Shown: piece after piece, positions 41,908 to 50,249 of the stretch
How the letters are laid out: each line of letters opens with the position of its first letter
Position numbering within the stretch: position 1 is the first letter of the stretch
Assembly (NCBI GenBank): GCA_013289825.1
Contig: JABCZF010000010.1
Location: forward strand, 1-64,000
DNA from: Acidobacteriota bacterium
GTDB taxonomy: Bacteria > Acidobacteriota > Terriglobia > Acidiferrales > UBA7541
Direction of reading: 5' to 3'
Length of the DNA: 64,000 bases
Notes under the pieces: model-generated
Databases searched by the model: none
Told to the model about the DNA's origin: nothing
What the model saw: only the letters and a program-made list of their open reading frames with translations
Position numbers and translations under genes: made by a program

Positions 41908-43710
41908 CTACTGACCCGGCGCTTTTAAATGCGGATCCAGCTCGGCCGCCTTCTGAAATTCCTTCGACGCTTCTTCCATCGTGCCTTTCCTGGCAAGCGC
42001 CAATCCTAGCTGGTAATGCGCCGGAGCATAGCCAGGCAACGCCTGTATCGCCGCGCGGAATTGTGAAATCGCCCCATCGAGGTCCCCGGCGTTTAAAAGC
42101 CTGTGCCCGGAGTTGGTCGCGAACGCCGCCGCCTGCTCGCTCGACTTTTCCTTCAAGAGCTCCATGCCTGCGCGGCTCTCGGCAGCGGCCCCGTCGGCGT
42201 CCCCCAGTTGCCGCAGCACGGCTCCCAGATTGGTGTGCGCTCCCGCAAAATCCGGCTGCAAGCGAATCGCTTCCCGCAGCGCATCGGCCGCCGGCTCGAA
42301 GTCCCCCTTCTGCTTCAGGACCGAACCCAACGTGTAGTAAGCCTCCGCATAGTCGGGTTTCGCCTGGACCGCCGCGCGCAGCTCCTCTGCCGCTGCCGCT
42401 AATTCCCCCTGCTGCCACAAGGTCACCCCCAGGGTGTAGTGCGCATCGGCCAGTTTGGGATCCAGTGCCAGAGACTTCCTGAATTCCGCAATCGCCTCCG
42501 GCAAGCGGTCTTTCATCTTTAGCGTCAAGCCTAAATCGTAATGAAGGGTAGCGTCCTGCGGCGCAAACTTCAGCGCGGCTTCGAAATGCGCCATCGCAGC
42601 GTCAAAGTCCGTCTTCTGCAAATATGCGGCCCCCAAATTGCCTTCATACCCAGCGTCGCTCGGTTTCAATTTCAGCGCCGCGCCAAATTCCCGAATACTC
42701 CCCTCCGCATCGCCGGTCTGCAACAGGGCAAGCCCAAGATCATTGTGGGCATCCGCACTCTCCGGCCGAATCCTCACCGCTTGCCGGAATGCAGCCAACG
42801 CATCTTCTCCGTGTCCCGAACGCTGTTGCAAAATCCCCAGATGTTTTTGCGCGTCCGCATTCTGGGGATCCAGTTTTGCCGCAGCCTGATATTCCTCGAG
42901 CGCGGCGTCAGCAGCCGCTCCCTTCGATTCGAGCGTCTGCGCCAGGTAGTAATGCGACAGCGAATTTCCCGGTTCCAGGTTTGTGGCCAAGCGCAACTCA
43001 GACTCCGCTCCCTCGAGTTCCTTTTGCTCGAAGCGCAAGACGCCAAGATGCAAATGAGCCTCTGCGAATTGCGGCTGCAGTTTGAGCGCTTCAGAAAACT
43101 CGGCAGCCGCTTCCTCCATCTTTGATTGTTGCACCAGAACCGAACCAAGATCATCATGCAGCTCCGGCCGATTGGGATCGATCTCGATCGCGCTCTGCAA
43201 TTCCGCAGCAGCTCCGGCTCGATCGCCTGAATAAGAGAGCGCCTTCCCCAGGATGTGGCGCGTCTCGGAATCCTTTGGAGCCAGCCGCACGGCTTCGTGC
43301 GCCTCACGGACTGCCCCCTGCGTATCCCCTTTTTGTATCAGCGCGCTGGAAAGATTCATGTGCGCTTGCGCAAAACCCCGTTTCAATTTCACAGCCGCTT
43401 GGAACTCCGCAATGGCCGCATCGGTTTCTCCCTGCGCCAGCAAAACCCATCCGAGCGAATTGTGCGGTTCCGGGCTCGCGGGAGCCAATCTCACTGTCTT
43501 TTCAAAAGCCTCCCGCGCACCGTTCAAATCCCGCCGCTGCAAAGCGGCAATCCCCTGACTGTAAATCGCATTGGCCGCCGCTCGGTCGCCGCTCCCCTTG
43601 GAGTTCTTGGTTTGCGCGTGTCCGCAGGCGCAAATCACCAGTGACAGGAGGGCGAGCACGGCACTTCGCAACCCAGCTCTCAACCAGCGCGGATTTGATT
43701 TAGTGTGCAT
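41908..43710 (-). CDS. Long TPR-repeat lipoprotein
   Basis: The 600-residue protein has a secretion signal with a lipobox-like ICAC (about residues 26-29), followed by an almost uninterrupted array of about 16 tetratricopeptide repeats. Clear examples are RRDLNGAREAFEKTVRLAPA, EPHNSLGWVLLAQGETDAAI, HYYLAQTLESKGAAADAALE and QKTDFDAAMAHFEAALKFAP. Such superhelices bind partner proteins in the periplasm or at the outer membrane. No partner can be named. It converges with the regulator gene (30 bases apart) and is divergent from a CRTAC1-like gene. Confidence 0.92.
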   Translation of the reverse strand: MHTKSNPRWLRAGLRSAVLALLSLVICACGHAQTKNSKGSGDRAAANAIYSQGIAALQRRDLNGAREAFEKTVRLAPASPEPHNSLGWVLLAQGETDAAIAEFQAAVKLKRGFAQAHMNLSSALIQKGDTQGAVREAHEAVRLAPKDSETRHILGKALSYSGDRAGAAAELQSAIEIDPNRPELHDDLGSVLVQQSKMEEAAAEFSEALKLQPQFAEAHLHLGVLRFEQKELEGAESELRLATNLEPGNSLSHYYLAQTLESKGAAADAALEEYQAAAKLDPQNADAQKHLGILQQRSGHGEDALAAFRQAVRIRPESADAHNDLGLALLQTGDAEGSIREFGAALKLKPSDAGYEGNLGAAYLQKTDFDAAMAHFEAALKFAPQDATLHYDLGLTLKMKDRLPEAIAEFRKSLALDPKLADAHYTLGVTLWQQGELAAAAEELRAAVQAKPDYAEAYYTLGSVLKQKGDFEPAADALREAIRLQPDFAGAHTNLGAVLRQLGDADGAAAESRAGMELLKEKSSEQAAAFATNSGHRLLNAGDLDGAISQFRAAIQALPGYAPAHYQLGLALARKGTMEEASKEFQKAAELDPHLKAPGQ

Positions 43711-44002
43711 CGGCCCTAAGACACAAATTCCAGACGCTCAAAGAGAGCAACCACTTGATCTGCGGGGAAAGAATGTGCGGCCAGCAATCCTGACGCCCCC
43801 TCCGTACCGTTCAATGAACCAGTCTGTTGCTGGTTCGCCTAACCCAACTACAACGAGCTCGATTCGGCTCGACGCACCAGGTGCACGGCCGCCTTTCTTG
43901 ATCTCTTCACCGGTTTGATACTTTAAAATCGTCAAGCTACTCACTCCGCCAGGCGCTCGGCCTTGACCCTTCTGTACCCGCACCTTAGTATGCCAAGAGT
44001 TC

Positions 44003-45790
44003 ATGATTTCCGGTCCGACTCATCGTTCGCAGCTTCACTTCAAAGTTTCCTGGATTTCGCTTGCTCTTCTTTTGCCTTTTTCCTTGTTCTTCAGCGCCGC
44101 GCAGCTCCTAAAACGCAATCCCCAGCCTCTCGCTCATTTCACCGACATCGCCAAGAAGGCAGGTCTCACCGACTCGGTGGTTTTCGGCGGCGTGGACACC
44201 AAGAAATACATCCTTGAAACCACCGGGACCGGCGTGGCCATTCTCGACTACGACAACGACGGCTGGCCAGACATTTTCATCGTCAACGGCAGAAACCTGG
44301 AGGCGCCGCTTCGTGGGAAAGCCCCGACGAACCATCTGTACCACAATAATCACGACGGAACCTTCAAGGATGTGACAGAAATAGCCGGCCTTGCGCACTC
44401 CGGGTGGGGCCAGGGCGTTTGCGTCGGCGACTACGACAATGATGGTTGGGAAGATGTCTACGTCACCTACTACGGAAAAAACGTCCTCTATCACAACAAC
44501 GGCGACGGCACCTTCACCGATATCAGCGAAAAAGCTGGCGTTGCGGGCTCCGGAAAAGCTTGGGGCAACGGCTGCGCATTCGTCGACTACGACCGCGACG
44601 GCCATCTCGATCTAATGGTCGCCGACTACGTGGACTTCGATCTCTCCACGACGCCCGCTCCAGGCGATCGCTCAACGTGCATCTGGAAAGGCGCTCCCGT
44701 GATGTGCGGCCCGCAAGGACTACCTGCTGCAAAAAATATTCTCTACCACAACAACGGCGACGGCACCTTTGAAGACGTCAGCGCAAAATCTCACATCGAC
44801 AAAGCCGACGGCCACTACTCCTTGAGCGTCTCCACGCTCGACTATGACGACGATGGCTGGCCCGATATTTTCGTCGCCTGCGACAGCACCGCCAGCATCC
44901 TCTACCACAACAACCGTGACGGCACCTTCACCGACGTGGCCATCACCGCCGGCGCCGCCTTCAATGAAGACGGCCGCGCCCAAGCCGGCATGGGCTCAAC
45001 TGTCGCCGACTATAACGGCGACGGCAAACTCGACATCTTCAAAACCAATTTCTCCGACGACACCGCCACGCTCTATCGCAACAATGGCAACGGCACCTTC
45101 GACGACGTCACCTATCCCGCTGGCCTCGGCCTCAACACCAAATACCTCGGCTGGGGCGCCATGTTCCTCGATTTCGACAACGATGGCTGGCCCGACCTTC
45201 TTCTTGTCAACGGCCACGTCTACCCCGAAGTCGACAGCCAGCATCTCGGCAGCGCCTTCCAGGAACCGCGCATCCTCTATCACAACAATGGCAACGGCAC
45301 GTTCACCGACATCTCCGCTGACGCCGGTCCCGGCATCACTGCAGTAAATTCTTCGCGCGGCTTGGCCATCGGCGATTTGTGGAACGACGGCCGACTCTCC
45401 GCCGTTATCAGCAACATGAACGGCCCGCCCAGCCTCCTCGTCAACGAGGTGCGCACGCCCAATCACTGGATCGCGTTCCTTCTTATGGGCACTTCCTTCG
45501 ATTCCTCATCCCGGAAACTACGCACTAATCGCGACGGCATTGGCGCTCGCATCACTATGAAGGCCGGCTCGCGCATCTTCGTCGACGAAGTCCGCAGCGG
45601 CTCGAGCTACGATTCCAATAACGACGTGCGCGTGCACTTCGGCCTCGGCTCCGTCACCAAGCTCGATTCCGTCGAAATCCGCTGGCCCAGCGGCCTCACA
45701 GAGAAATTCGAAGGTCTCGCCGCAGACAAAATCCACAAGCTCAAAGAAGCCTCTGGGATCCCAGTCCCGGACGCCCCCAAGAAAAACTAA
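44003..45790 (+). CDS. Secreted FG-GAP/VCBS propeller protein with ASPIC/UnbV C-terminus (CRTAC1-like)
   Basis: The 595-residue protein has a signal/anchor helix (SLALLLPFSLFFSAAQ). Seven or so calcium-binding propeller repeats follow, of the form DYDNDGWPDIF/DYNGDGKLDIF paired with LYHNN(G/R)DGTFTDV. The C-terminal ASPIC/UnbV domain has GIGARITMKAGSRIFVDEVR, SYDSNNDVRVHFGLG and SVEIRWPSGLTEKFEG. The family resembles animal CRTAC1 and is abundant in Acidobacteriota; it is assumed to act extracellularly in adhesion or carbohydrate binding, without proven function. A second member lies at 58374-60248. It converges with the zincin gene at a 4-base gap. Confidence 0.93.
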   Translation: MISGPTHRSQLHFKVSWISLALLLPFSLFFSAAQLLKRNPQPLAHFTDIAKKAGLTDSVVFGGVDTKKYILETTGTGVAILDYDNDGWPDIFIVNGRNLEAPLRGKAPTNHLYHNNHDGTFKDVTEIAGLAHSGWGQGVCVGDYDNDGWEDVYVTYYGKNVLYHNNGDGTFTDISEKAGVAGSGKAWGNGCAFVDYDRDGHLDLMVADYVDFDLSTTPAPGDRSTCIWKGAPVMCGPQGLPAAKNILYHNNGDGTFEDVSAKSHIDKADGHYSLSVSTLDYDDDGWPDIFVACDSTASILYHNNRDGTFTDVAITAGAAFNEDGRAQAGMGSTVADYNGDGKLDIFKTNFSDDTATLYRNNGNGTFDDVTYPAGLGLNTKYLGWGAMFLDFDNDGWPDLLLVNGHVYPEVDSQHLGSAFQEPRILYHNNGNGTFTDISADAGPGITAVNSSRGLAIGDLWNDGRLSAVISNMNGPPSLLVNEVRTPNHWIAFLLMGTSFDSSSRKLRTNRDGIGARITMKAGSRIFVDEVRSGSSYDSNNDVRVHFGLGSVTKLDSVEIRWPSGLTEKFEGLAADKIHKLKEASGIPVPDAPKKN

Positions 45791-45794
45791 TTGT

Positions 45795-46460
45795 TCAGTC
45801 TCTGCCAGCCTCCGCCCGAACAAAAGCGCTAGCAGTTCGGCGCAAACTCGGAGCAAATCTCTCCCTCATCGTTTGCCCCTGTGCTGGCGTAAAGAGTAGC
45901 CCGCCCTTGCTGGCGTTTGCCAAATCCTGTTCGTTCCAATGCGGGCGCATGATTCCGGTATCCGAGTGCGAATTCGTACCGAGTAATAAATGCGCAATCT
46001 CGTGCGCCACGACGTGCCCCAGCAGCGTTCCGAGGTTTATATGAAGGCGCTCGTGCAGTTCCTCAGCAGGCTCGAAAAATATATTGCTGTAGCACCCGCT
46101 TCCGTCTTCGCCGAGATAGGAGATCCCAAAAACGGAGTCGGTCAAACTCTTGGACCGTCGCGCAATCGTCAATTGCAGGTTCATTGGAAACTCTGTAACA
46201 CGGCAGGACGGGGCGATCTCGAGCGCAACAGCAGAAGACTCGCAGTTTACCCAATGCACCTGTACCCCCGCTTCCTTGAAGATCGCACTCGCCGTCAGCT
46301 CCGCTTGAGCCAGAGTATTCACGGGAATGTCGGCGCGATTGTGAACCGCGACGGTCACGAAAACCGCCTTCGACGGCCCATCTTCGGCCCCGAGTGGAAG
46401 CCCTTTGAAACATAGGATCAGCCCAACGAGGATGCACCTTCTCCATATCTCTGGTCGCAC
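45795..46460 (-). CDS. Secreted zincin-type putative metalloprotease
   Basis: The 221-residue protein has a signal peptide (about 9-25). The zinc motif HEIAHLLLGTNSH (HExxH with a third ligand His seven residues on) is followed by a Met-turn-like GIMRPHW. An N-terminal part (VFVTVAVHNRADIP, AIFKEAGVQVHWVNC) has two Cys and another Cys occurs at CYSNIFF. Proteins of this size and layout occur in Acidobacteriota as unannotated putative peptidases; no substrate is known. The extended metzincin-like spacing supports a real peptidase, but activity is inferred. Confidence 0.7.
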   Translation of the reverse strand: MRPEIWRRCILVGLILCFKGLPLGAEDGPSKAVFVTVAVHNRADIPVNTLAQAELTASAIFKEAGVQVHWVNCESSAVALEIAPSCRVTEFPMNLQLTIARRSKSLTDSVFGISYLGEDGSGCYSNIFFEPAEELHERLHINLGTLLGHVVAHEIAHLLLGTNSHSDTGIMRPHWNEQDLANASKGGLLFTPAQGQTMRERFAPSLRRTASAFVRAEAGRD

Positions 46461-46667
46461 GGCCTCACCTCCACGGTGGGGCCCAAGATGTGCCTGGCAG
46501 GTAGGTACCTCAATGCTCGGGAGGTTACCCAGGTCGCATCTGTCGATGACAAATTAAGTTCTTTTGCGTCAAATAGATGTGCGGCCAAGTGACGGATCGA
46601 ACTTCGGAAACATCTTCTTAATTCGTTCGTTTAACGTAATGAGCGGCACTGATTTTGGGGGCAAGCC

Positions 46668-48842
46668 GTGCCAGAAACCGGGCCTAACTCAATCGTGCAA
46701 TTCGGCCTCTTCGAGGTTGACCTGCGGGCCGGCGAACTCCGGCGAAACGGCTCCAAGGTGAGACTTCAGGACCAGCCCTTTCAAGTGCTAACCCTGCTCC
46801 TGGAACGCCCCGGCCAGCTCGTCACCCGCGAGGAATTACAGGCCTCTCTTTGGCCCGCGGACACTTTTGTGGACTTCGACCACGGCCTTAATGCTGCAAT
46901 CAAACGACTTAGGGACGCTCTGGGTGACTCCGCGGAAAATCCTCGATTTGTGGAAACTCTGGCGCGACGCGGCTACCGTTTCCTCGCTCTGGTCAACCGC
47001 GGACCTCAGGAGATCGTTTCTGCGCCGCCAGCCCTTTCTCAAACACGGCAGGAGACTAGCGCCACGCCGCAATCCCGCCGTCAGTGGCGGCTCCCGGTGG
47101 CCGTGGCTGCCGTCCTAATGCTTGGAATTAGCGCCGGCTGGCACGCGGGACACCGCTCCGCTGCGGCGGTTCGCTTCACCGAGCGCCGCCTGACCGGCAA
47201 TCCGGAGAATGACCCCGTGCTCAGCGCCGCAATCTCTCCTGACGGCAAATACCTAGCCTTTGCCGACCGGGCTGGTCTCTTTCTTCGTGTTGTGGGCACC
47301 GGAGAAACTCACCCCGTCGCTTTGCCGGACTCACTTAGGCCGAGCTACGTGACCTGGTTCCCGGATGGCAGTCATGTTCTCGTATCGAGCGCCTCATCCC
47401 CGGCAGAGAGACCCAGCCTCTGGAACGCTTCTGTGTTCGGTGGCTCACCGCTCAAACTCGCCGACAACGGGGACCACGGCGCAATCTCGCCGGATGGCTC
47501 AAAAATAGTCTTCCTTCGCGGTGAATATGGCCGCGAGGAAATCTGGCAGATGCAGTCCGACGGACAACAATCGCGCAAGATTCTCGGCCAACCCGGAGAT
47601 AACTTCCAGTCCGTCGTTTGGTCTCCCGACAGCCGGCACATCGCCTTCGTTCGGACTGTGTTTGTCCACGGATGGGAGGAACCGGAAGCTTCTCTTGGCA
47701 TTTGCGATCCCGCAGCCAGCAAGACCAGCTACATCCTCTCCAGTACACGCCTTCGTGGCCCTCTTGTCTGGGCCCTCGATGGGCGGCTCATTTATTCTCT
47801 CGGCGAACTACCACCAGGTCAGTACGATTCGAATCTCTGGGCCATCAACGTTGCTGCAAACGGTACTCAAACCTGGGGTCAGCCAGACCGCCTGACGAAT
47901 AGTCCAGATGCAAAGGTGGGCGCCAGCATCTCTGCGGATGGCAGGCATTTGCTCTTTTTACGTTGGACTGGCGCTCCCGAAGTATATGTTGCGGAGGTAA
48001 AATCACGCGGCGGCCTCGGTACTCCTCATCGCCTCAGTCTGGGTGAGCGCCGCAATATGCCCTTTTCTTGGACGCCTGACGGCAAGTCGGTTATTTTCAC
48101 TTCAGACCGCGATGGCGCACTCCACATTTTCAAGCAATCCATCGATCAGCCGGCTCCCGACCTGCTCGTTGGTGGCGATAAGAACGTCGAGGGTGCTCGC
48201 TTGAATCCCGATGGTTCGGAGATTCTTTACCTTCTGAATCCCTCAGCGAGCGATGCCGATCGCCGGATCCGGTTGATGCGCGTCCCCCTTTCTGGCGGAA
48301 CACCGCAATTGCTGCTGGCTGAGCTTGGCATCACCAATGTGCAATGTGCTCGCGCGCCTGCCGCAGTCTGCCTCTTCAGCAAATTCTCTACGAATGGCCT
48401 GGTTTTTATGACCTTCGACCCCGTTTCAGGAAAGGAGAATGAATTTACGAGGATCGTGGACCCGGAGTGGTATTTGCACAACTGGACGCTTTCTCCCGAT
48501 GGTACTACCCTGGCGCTTTCCAAGAAGCACCGCGTTCAGGAGCCGGCAGCTATTCGCTTACTGCCGGTTGGCGGTGGGACGGAGCGCACCATCACCTTTC
48601 CGCCGTGGGCCGGAGTCGCGTTCATCGATTGGGCTGCTGATGGCCGCAGTTTGTGGGTTCGCGCTTCCAGCCCGGCCGGCACGCAAACTCTCTTAAACGT
48701 TGACCTGCATGGGAACGCCAAACCCGCCCTCCAGGAATCCGAAAGGGATCTCGGGTGGGCCATTCCCTCTCCCGATGGGCGCCATGTGGCCATCTGGGAG
48801 GCCAGCGGCAGCTCCAACGCTTGGCTTCTCGAAGACTTCTAA
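46668..48842 (+). CDS. Winged-helix transmembrane regulator with TolB-like beta-propeller
   Basis: The 724-residue protein starts at a GTG. Residues 1-110 are an OmpR/CadC-type winged helix (VQFGLFEVDLRAGELRRNGS, FQVLTLLLERPGQLVTREEL, VDFDHGLNAAIKRLRDALGD, VETLARRGYRFLA). A membrane helix lies at about 146-164. The rest is a WD40/TolB-like propeller with repeated SPDG and DG-x-x-hydrophobic motifs (AAISPDGKYLAFADR, FSWTPDGKSVIFTSDRDG, WTLSPDGTTLALSKK). The topology is that of a one-component regulator sensing outside the cytoplasm; ligand and targets are unknown. This combination is expanded in Acidobacteriota. Confidence 0.92.
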   Translation: MPETGPNSIVQFGLFEVDLRAGELRRNGSKVRLQDQPFQVLTLLLERPGQLVTREELQASLWPADTFVDFDHGLNAAIKRLRDALGDSAENPRFVETLARRGYRFLALVNRGPQEIVSAPPALSQTRQETSATPQSRRQWRLPVAVAAVLMLGISAGWHAGHRSAAAVRFTERRLTGNPENDPVLSAAISPDGKYLAFADRAGLFLRVVGTGETHPVALPDSLRPSYVTWFPDGSHVLVSSASSPAERPSLWNASVFGGSPLKLADNGDHGAISPDGSKIVFLRGEYGREEIWQMQSDGQQSRKILGQPGDNFQSVVWSPDSRHIAFVRTVFVHGWEEPEASLGICDPAASKTSYILSSTRLRGPLVWALDGRLIYSLGELPPGQYDSNLWAINVAANGTQTWGQPDRLTNSPDAKVGASISADGRHLLFLRWTGAPEVYVAEVKSRGGLGTPHRLSLGERRNMPFSWTPDGKSVIFTSDRDGALHIFKQSIDQPAPDLLVGGDKNVEGARLNPDGSEILYLLNPSASDADRRIRLMRVPLSGGTPQLLLAELGITNVQCARAPAAVCLFSKFSTNGLVFMTFDPVSGKENEFTRIVDPEWYLHNWTLSPDGTTLALSKKHRVQEPAAIRLLPVGGGTERTITFPPWAGVAFIDWAADGRSLWVRASSPAGTQTLLNVDLHGNAKPALQESERDLGWAIPSPDGRHVAIWEASGSSNAWLLEDF

Positions 48843-48915
48843 GAACCCTTCCGATTGGATTTTTCGGGCCTCATAGTAAAATGCGCCCGCTGCTGCTGCG
48901 GCTATTGCCAAGCAC

Positions 48916-49593
48916 ATGCCCAAAACATCGAAAAAATTGTTTCGAGCCGCCCTCGAGCGCCTGCGCTCAAACCTCGGCTGGGTCATTATTTGGATTCCGT
49001 TTAATGTGCAGAAAACCTGGGGAACACGTGGACGTCTGCGCGTGCGAGGCGAAATCAACGGCTTCGCCTTTCGCACCTCGCTCTTTCCCACTCGCAAAGG
49101 CGAACACTTTCTGCTCGTAAATAAAAAAATGCAGGCAGGCGGAAACGCATCCGAAGGCACGACGGCGGCATTCCTTCTCGAACCCGATACCGAAGAACGC
49201 GTCGTTGTCGTTCCCGTCGAGCTGAAGCGCATCCTCGCCGAAGATAAGACCTTCCGGCGATGGTTTGAGGCGCTGAGCTACTCCATTCGTAAGTGGATTT
49301 CCGACTGGGTCGTGCAGCCCAAGAGCGCCAGCGCACGCATCCGCCGCGCCGAGCAGGTTGCTGAGCAGCTTTTCTCCGCGATGGAAGCTGAGCGCGAACT
49401 CCCGCCCGTTCTAAAGCTCGCTTTCACGCGCAATCCTCGCGCCCTCGAAGGTTGGAACCTCATGTCGCCTTCGCATCGACGCGGCCTGTTGATCGCCATC
49501 TTCTATTATCGCTCGCCCGAGGCGCGTTCGCGCCGTATCCAGAAAGTAGTAGAAGAAGCCATGGCCCTCGCCGAGAAAAAATCGCATCGGTGA
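48916..49593 (+). CDS. DUF1905 / YdeI-OmpD-associated domain protein
   Basis: The 225-residue product combines a DUF1905 beta-barrel-like domain (GWVIIWIPFNVQKTWGTRGR, GFAFRTSLFPTRKGEHFLLV, KKMQAGGNASEGTTAAFLLE, EERVVVVPVELKRIL) with a C-terminal helical part (LPPVLKLAFTRNPRALEGWN, then MSPSHRRGLLIAIFYYRSPE and ARSRRIQKVVEEAM). The C-terminal part is the bacteriocin-protection YdeI/OmpD-associated type. It is a cytoplasmic protein with no signal peptide. No enzymatic activity is established for this combination. It converges with the HbpS-like gene. Confidence 0.85.
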   Translation: MPKTSKKLFRAALERLRSNLGWVIIWIPFNVQKTWGTRGRLRVRGEINGFAFRTSLFPTRKGEHFLLVNKKMQAGGNASEGTTAAFLLEPDTEERVVVVPVELKRILAEDKTFRRWFEALSYSIRKWISDWVVQPKSASARIRRAEQVAEQLFSAMEAERELPPVLKLAFTRNPRALEGWNLMSPSHRRGLLIAIFYYRSPEARSRRIQKVVEEAMALAEKKSHR

Positions 49594-49609
49594 ATTTCTG
49601 CCCGGCTCT

Positions 49610-50101
49610 TTACTTCAAAACATCCGCACCCGCTTTGGCGCACTGCGCGTCCTGCGCACTGGTCGCGCCAGACACGCCGATCGCCCCAACAATTTTGCCG
49701 TCCATCACTAGCGGAATACCTCCCTCAATGGCAACGACTCCCTTCAGACTTAGAATCCGCAGCCCATCTCCCCCTCCCGCCAGTACGTCTTGAAACGCTT
49801 TCGTCGGCCGCTTGAAGAGCGCCGCCGTGCGTGCTTTCTCAACGGCCACATTTGCGCTGCCGATTTGCGTGTTGTCCATTTTCTCGTAGTAAACGAGGTT
49901 TCCGCCCGTATCGACAATCGCCACCGCCACATTCCAGTGATTTTTCTCCGCTTCCGCTAACGCTGGACCAGCCGCCTTCCTGGCGTTCTCCAGGGTAACC
50001 GGCCCCCCTAACGGATTCGGCATTTGCGCCCGCGCAAGCGCCCAACCGCAAAACGCCATCATCACCGCAACCACCGACCTCATCACAGTTTTTCGCGACA
50101 T
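49610..50101 (-). CDS. Exported HbpS/GlcG-family (DUF336) protein
   Basis: The 163-residue protein has a signal peptide (SVVAVMMAFCGWALARAQ) and then the whole GlcG/HbpS fold: LENARKAAGPALAEAEKN, VAVAIVDTGGNLVYYEKMDN, SANVAVEKARTAALFKRPTK, then EGGIPLVMDGKIVGAIGVSG and AQDAQCAKAGADVL. HbpS-like proteins bind haem or corrinoids extracellularly; other members have no known ligand. The exported form without a sensor kinase neighbour is common. Its role here is unknown. Confidence 0.92.
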   Translation of the reverse strand: MSRKTVMRSVVAVMMAFCGWALARAQMPNPLGGPVTLENARKAAGPALAEAEKNHWNVAVAIVDTGGNLVYYEKMDNTQIGSANVAVEKARTAALFKRPTKAFQDVLAGGGDGLRILSLKGVVAIEGGIPLVMDGKIVGAIGVSGATSAQDAQCAKAGADVLK

Positions 50102-50249
50102 ACTCTCTCCTCCTCCCGTTTCGGCACACCTCGCCGCTCACCTCCCAAACAGCCGCCACACTATATCGAATTTTGACTTTTGCCGGAGCAAGCTTGAGAT
50201 TCGTCAGCCACCCGGTGACGAGCCGGGCCTGGCCATTCAATTTGTCTGC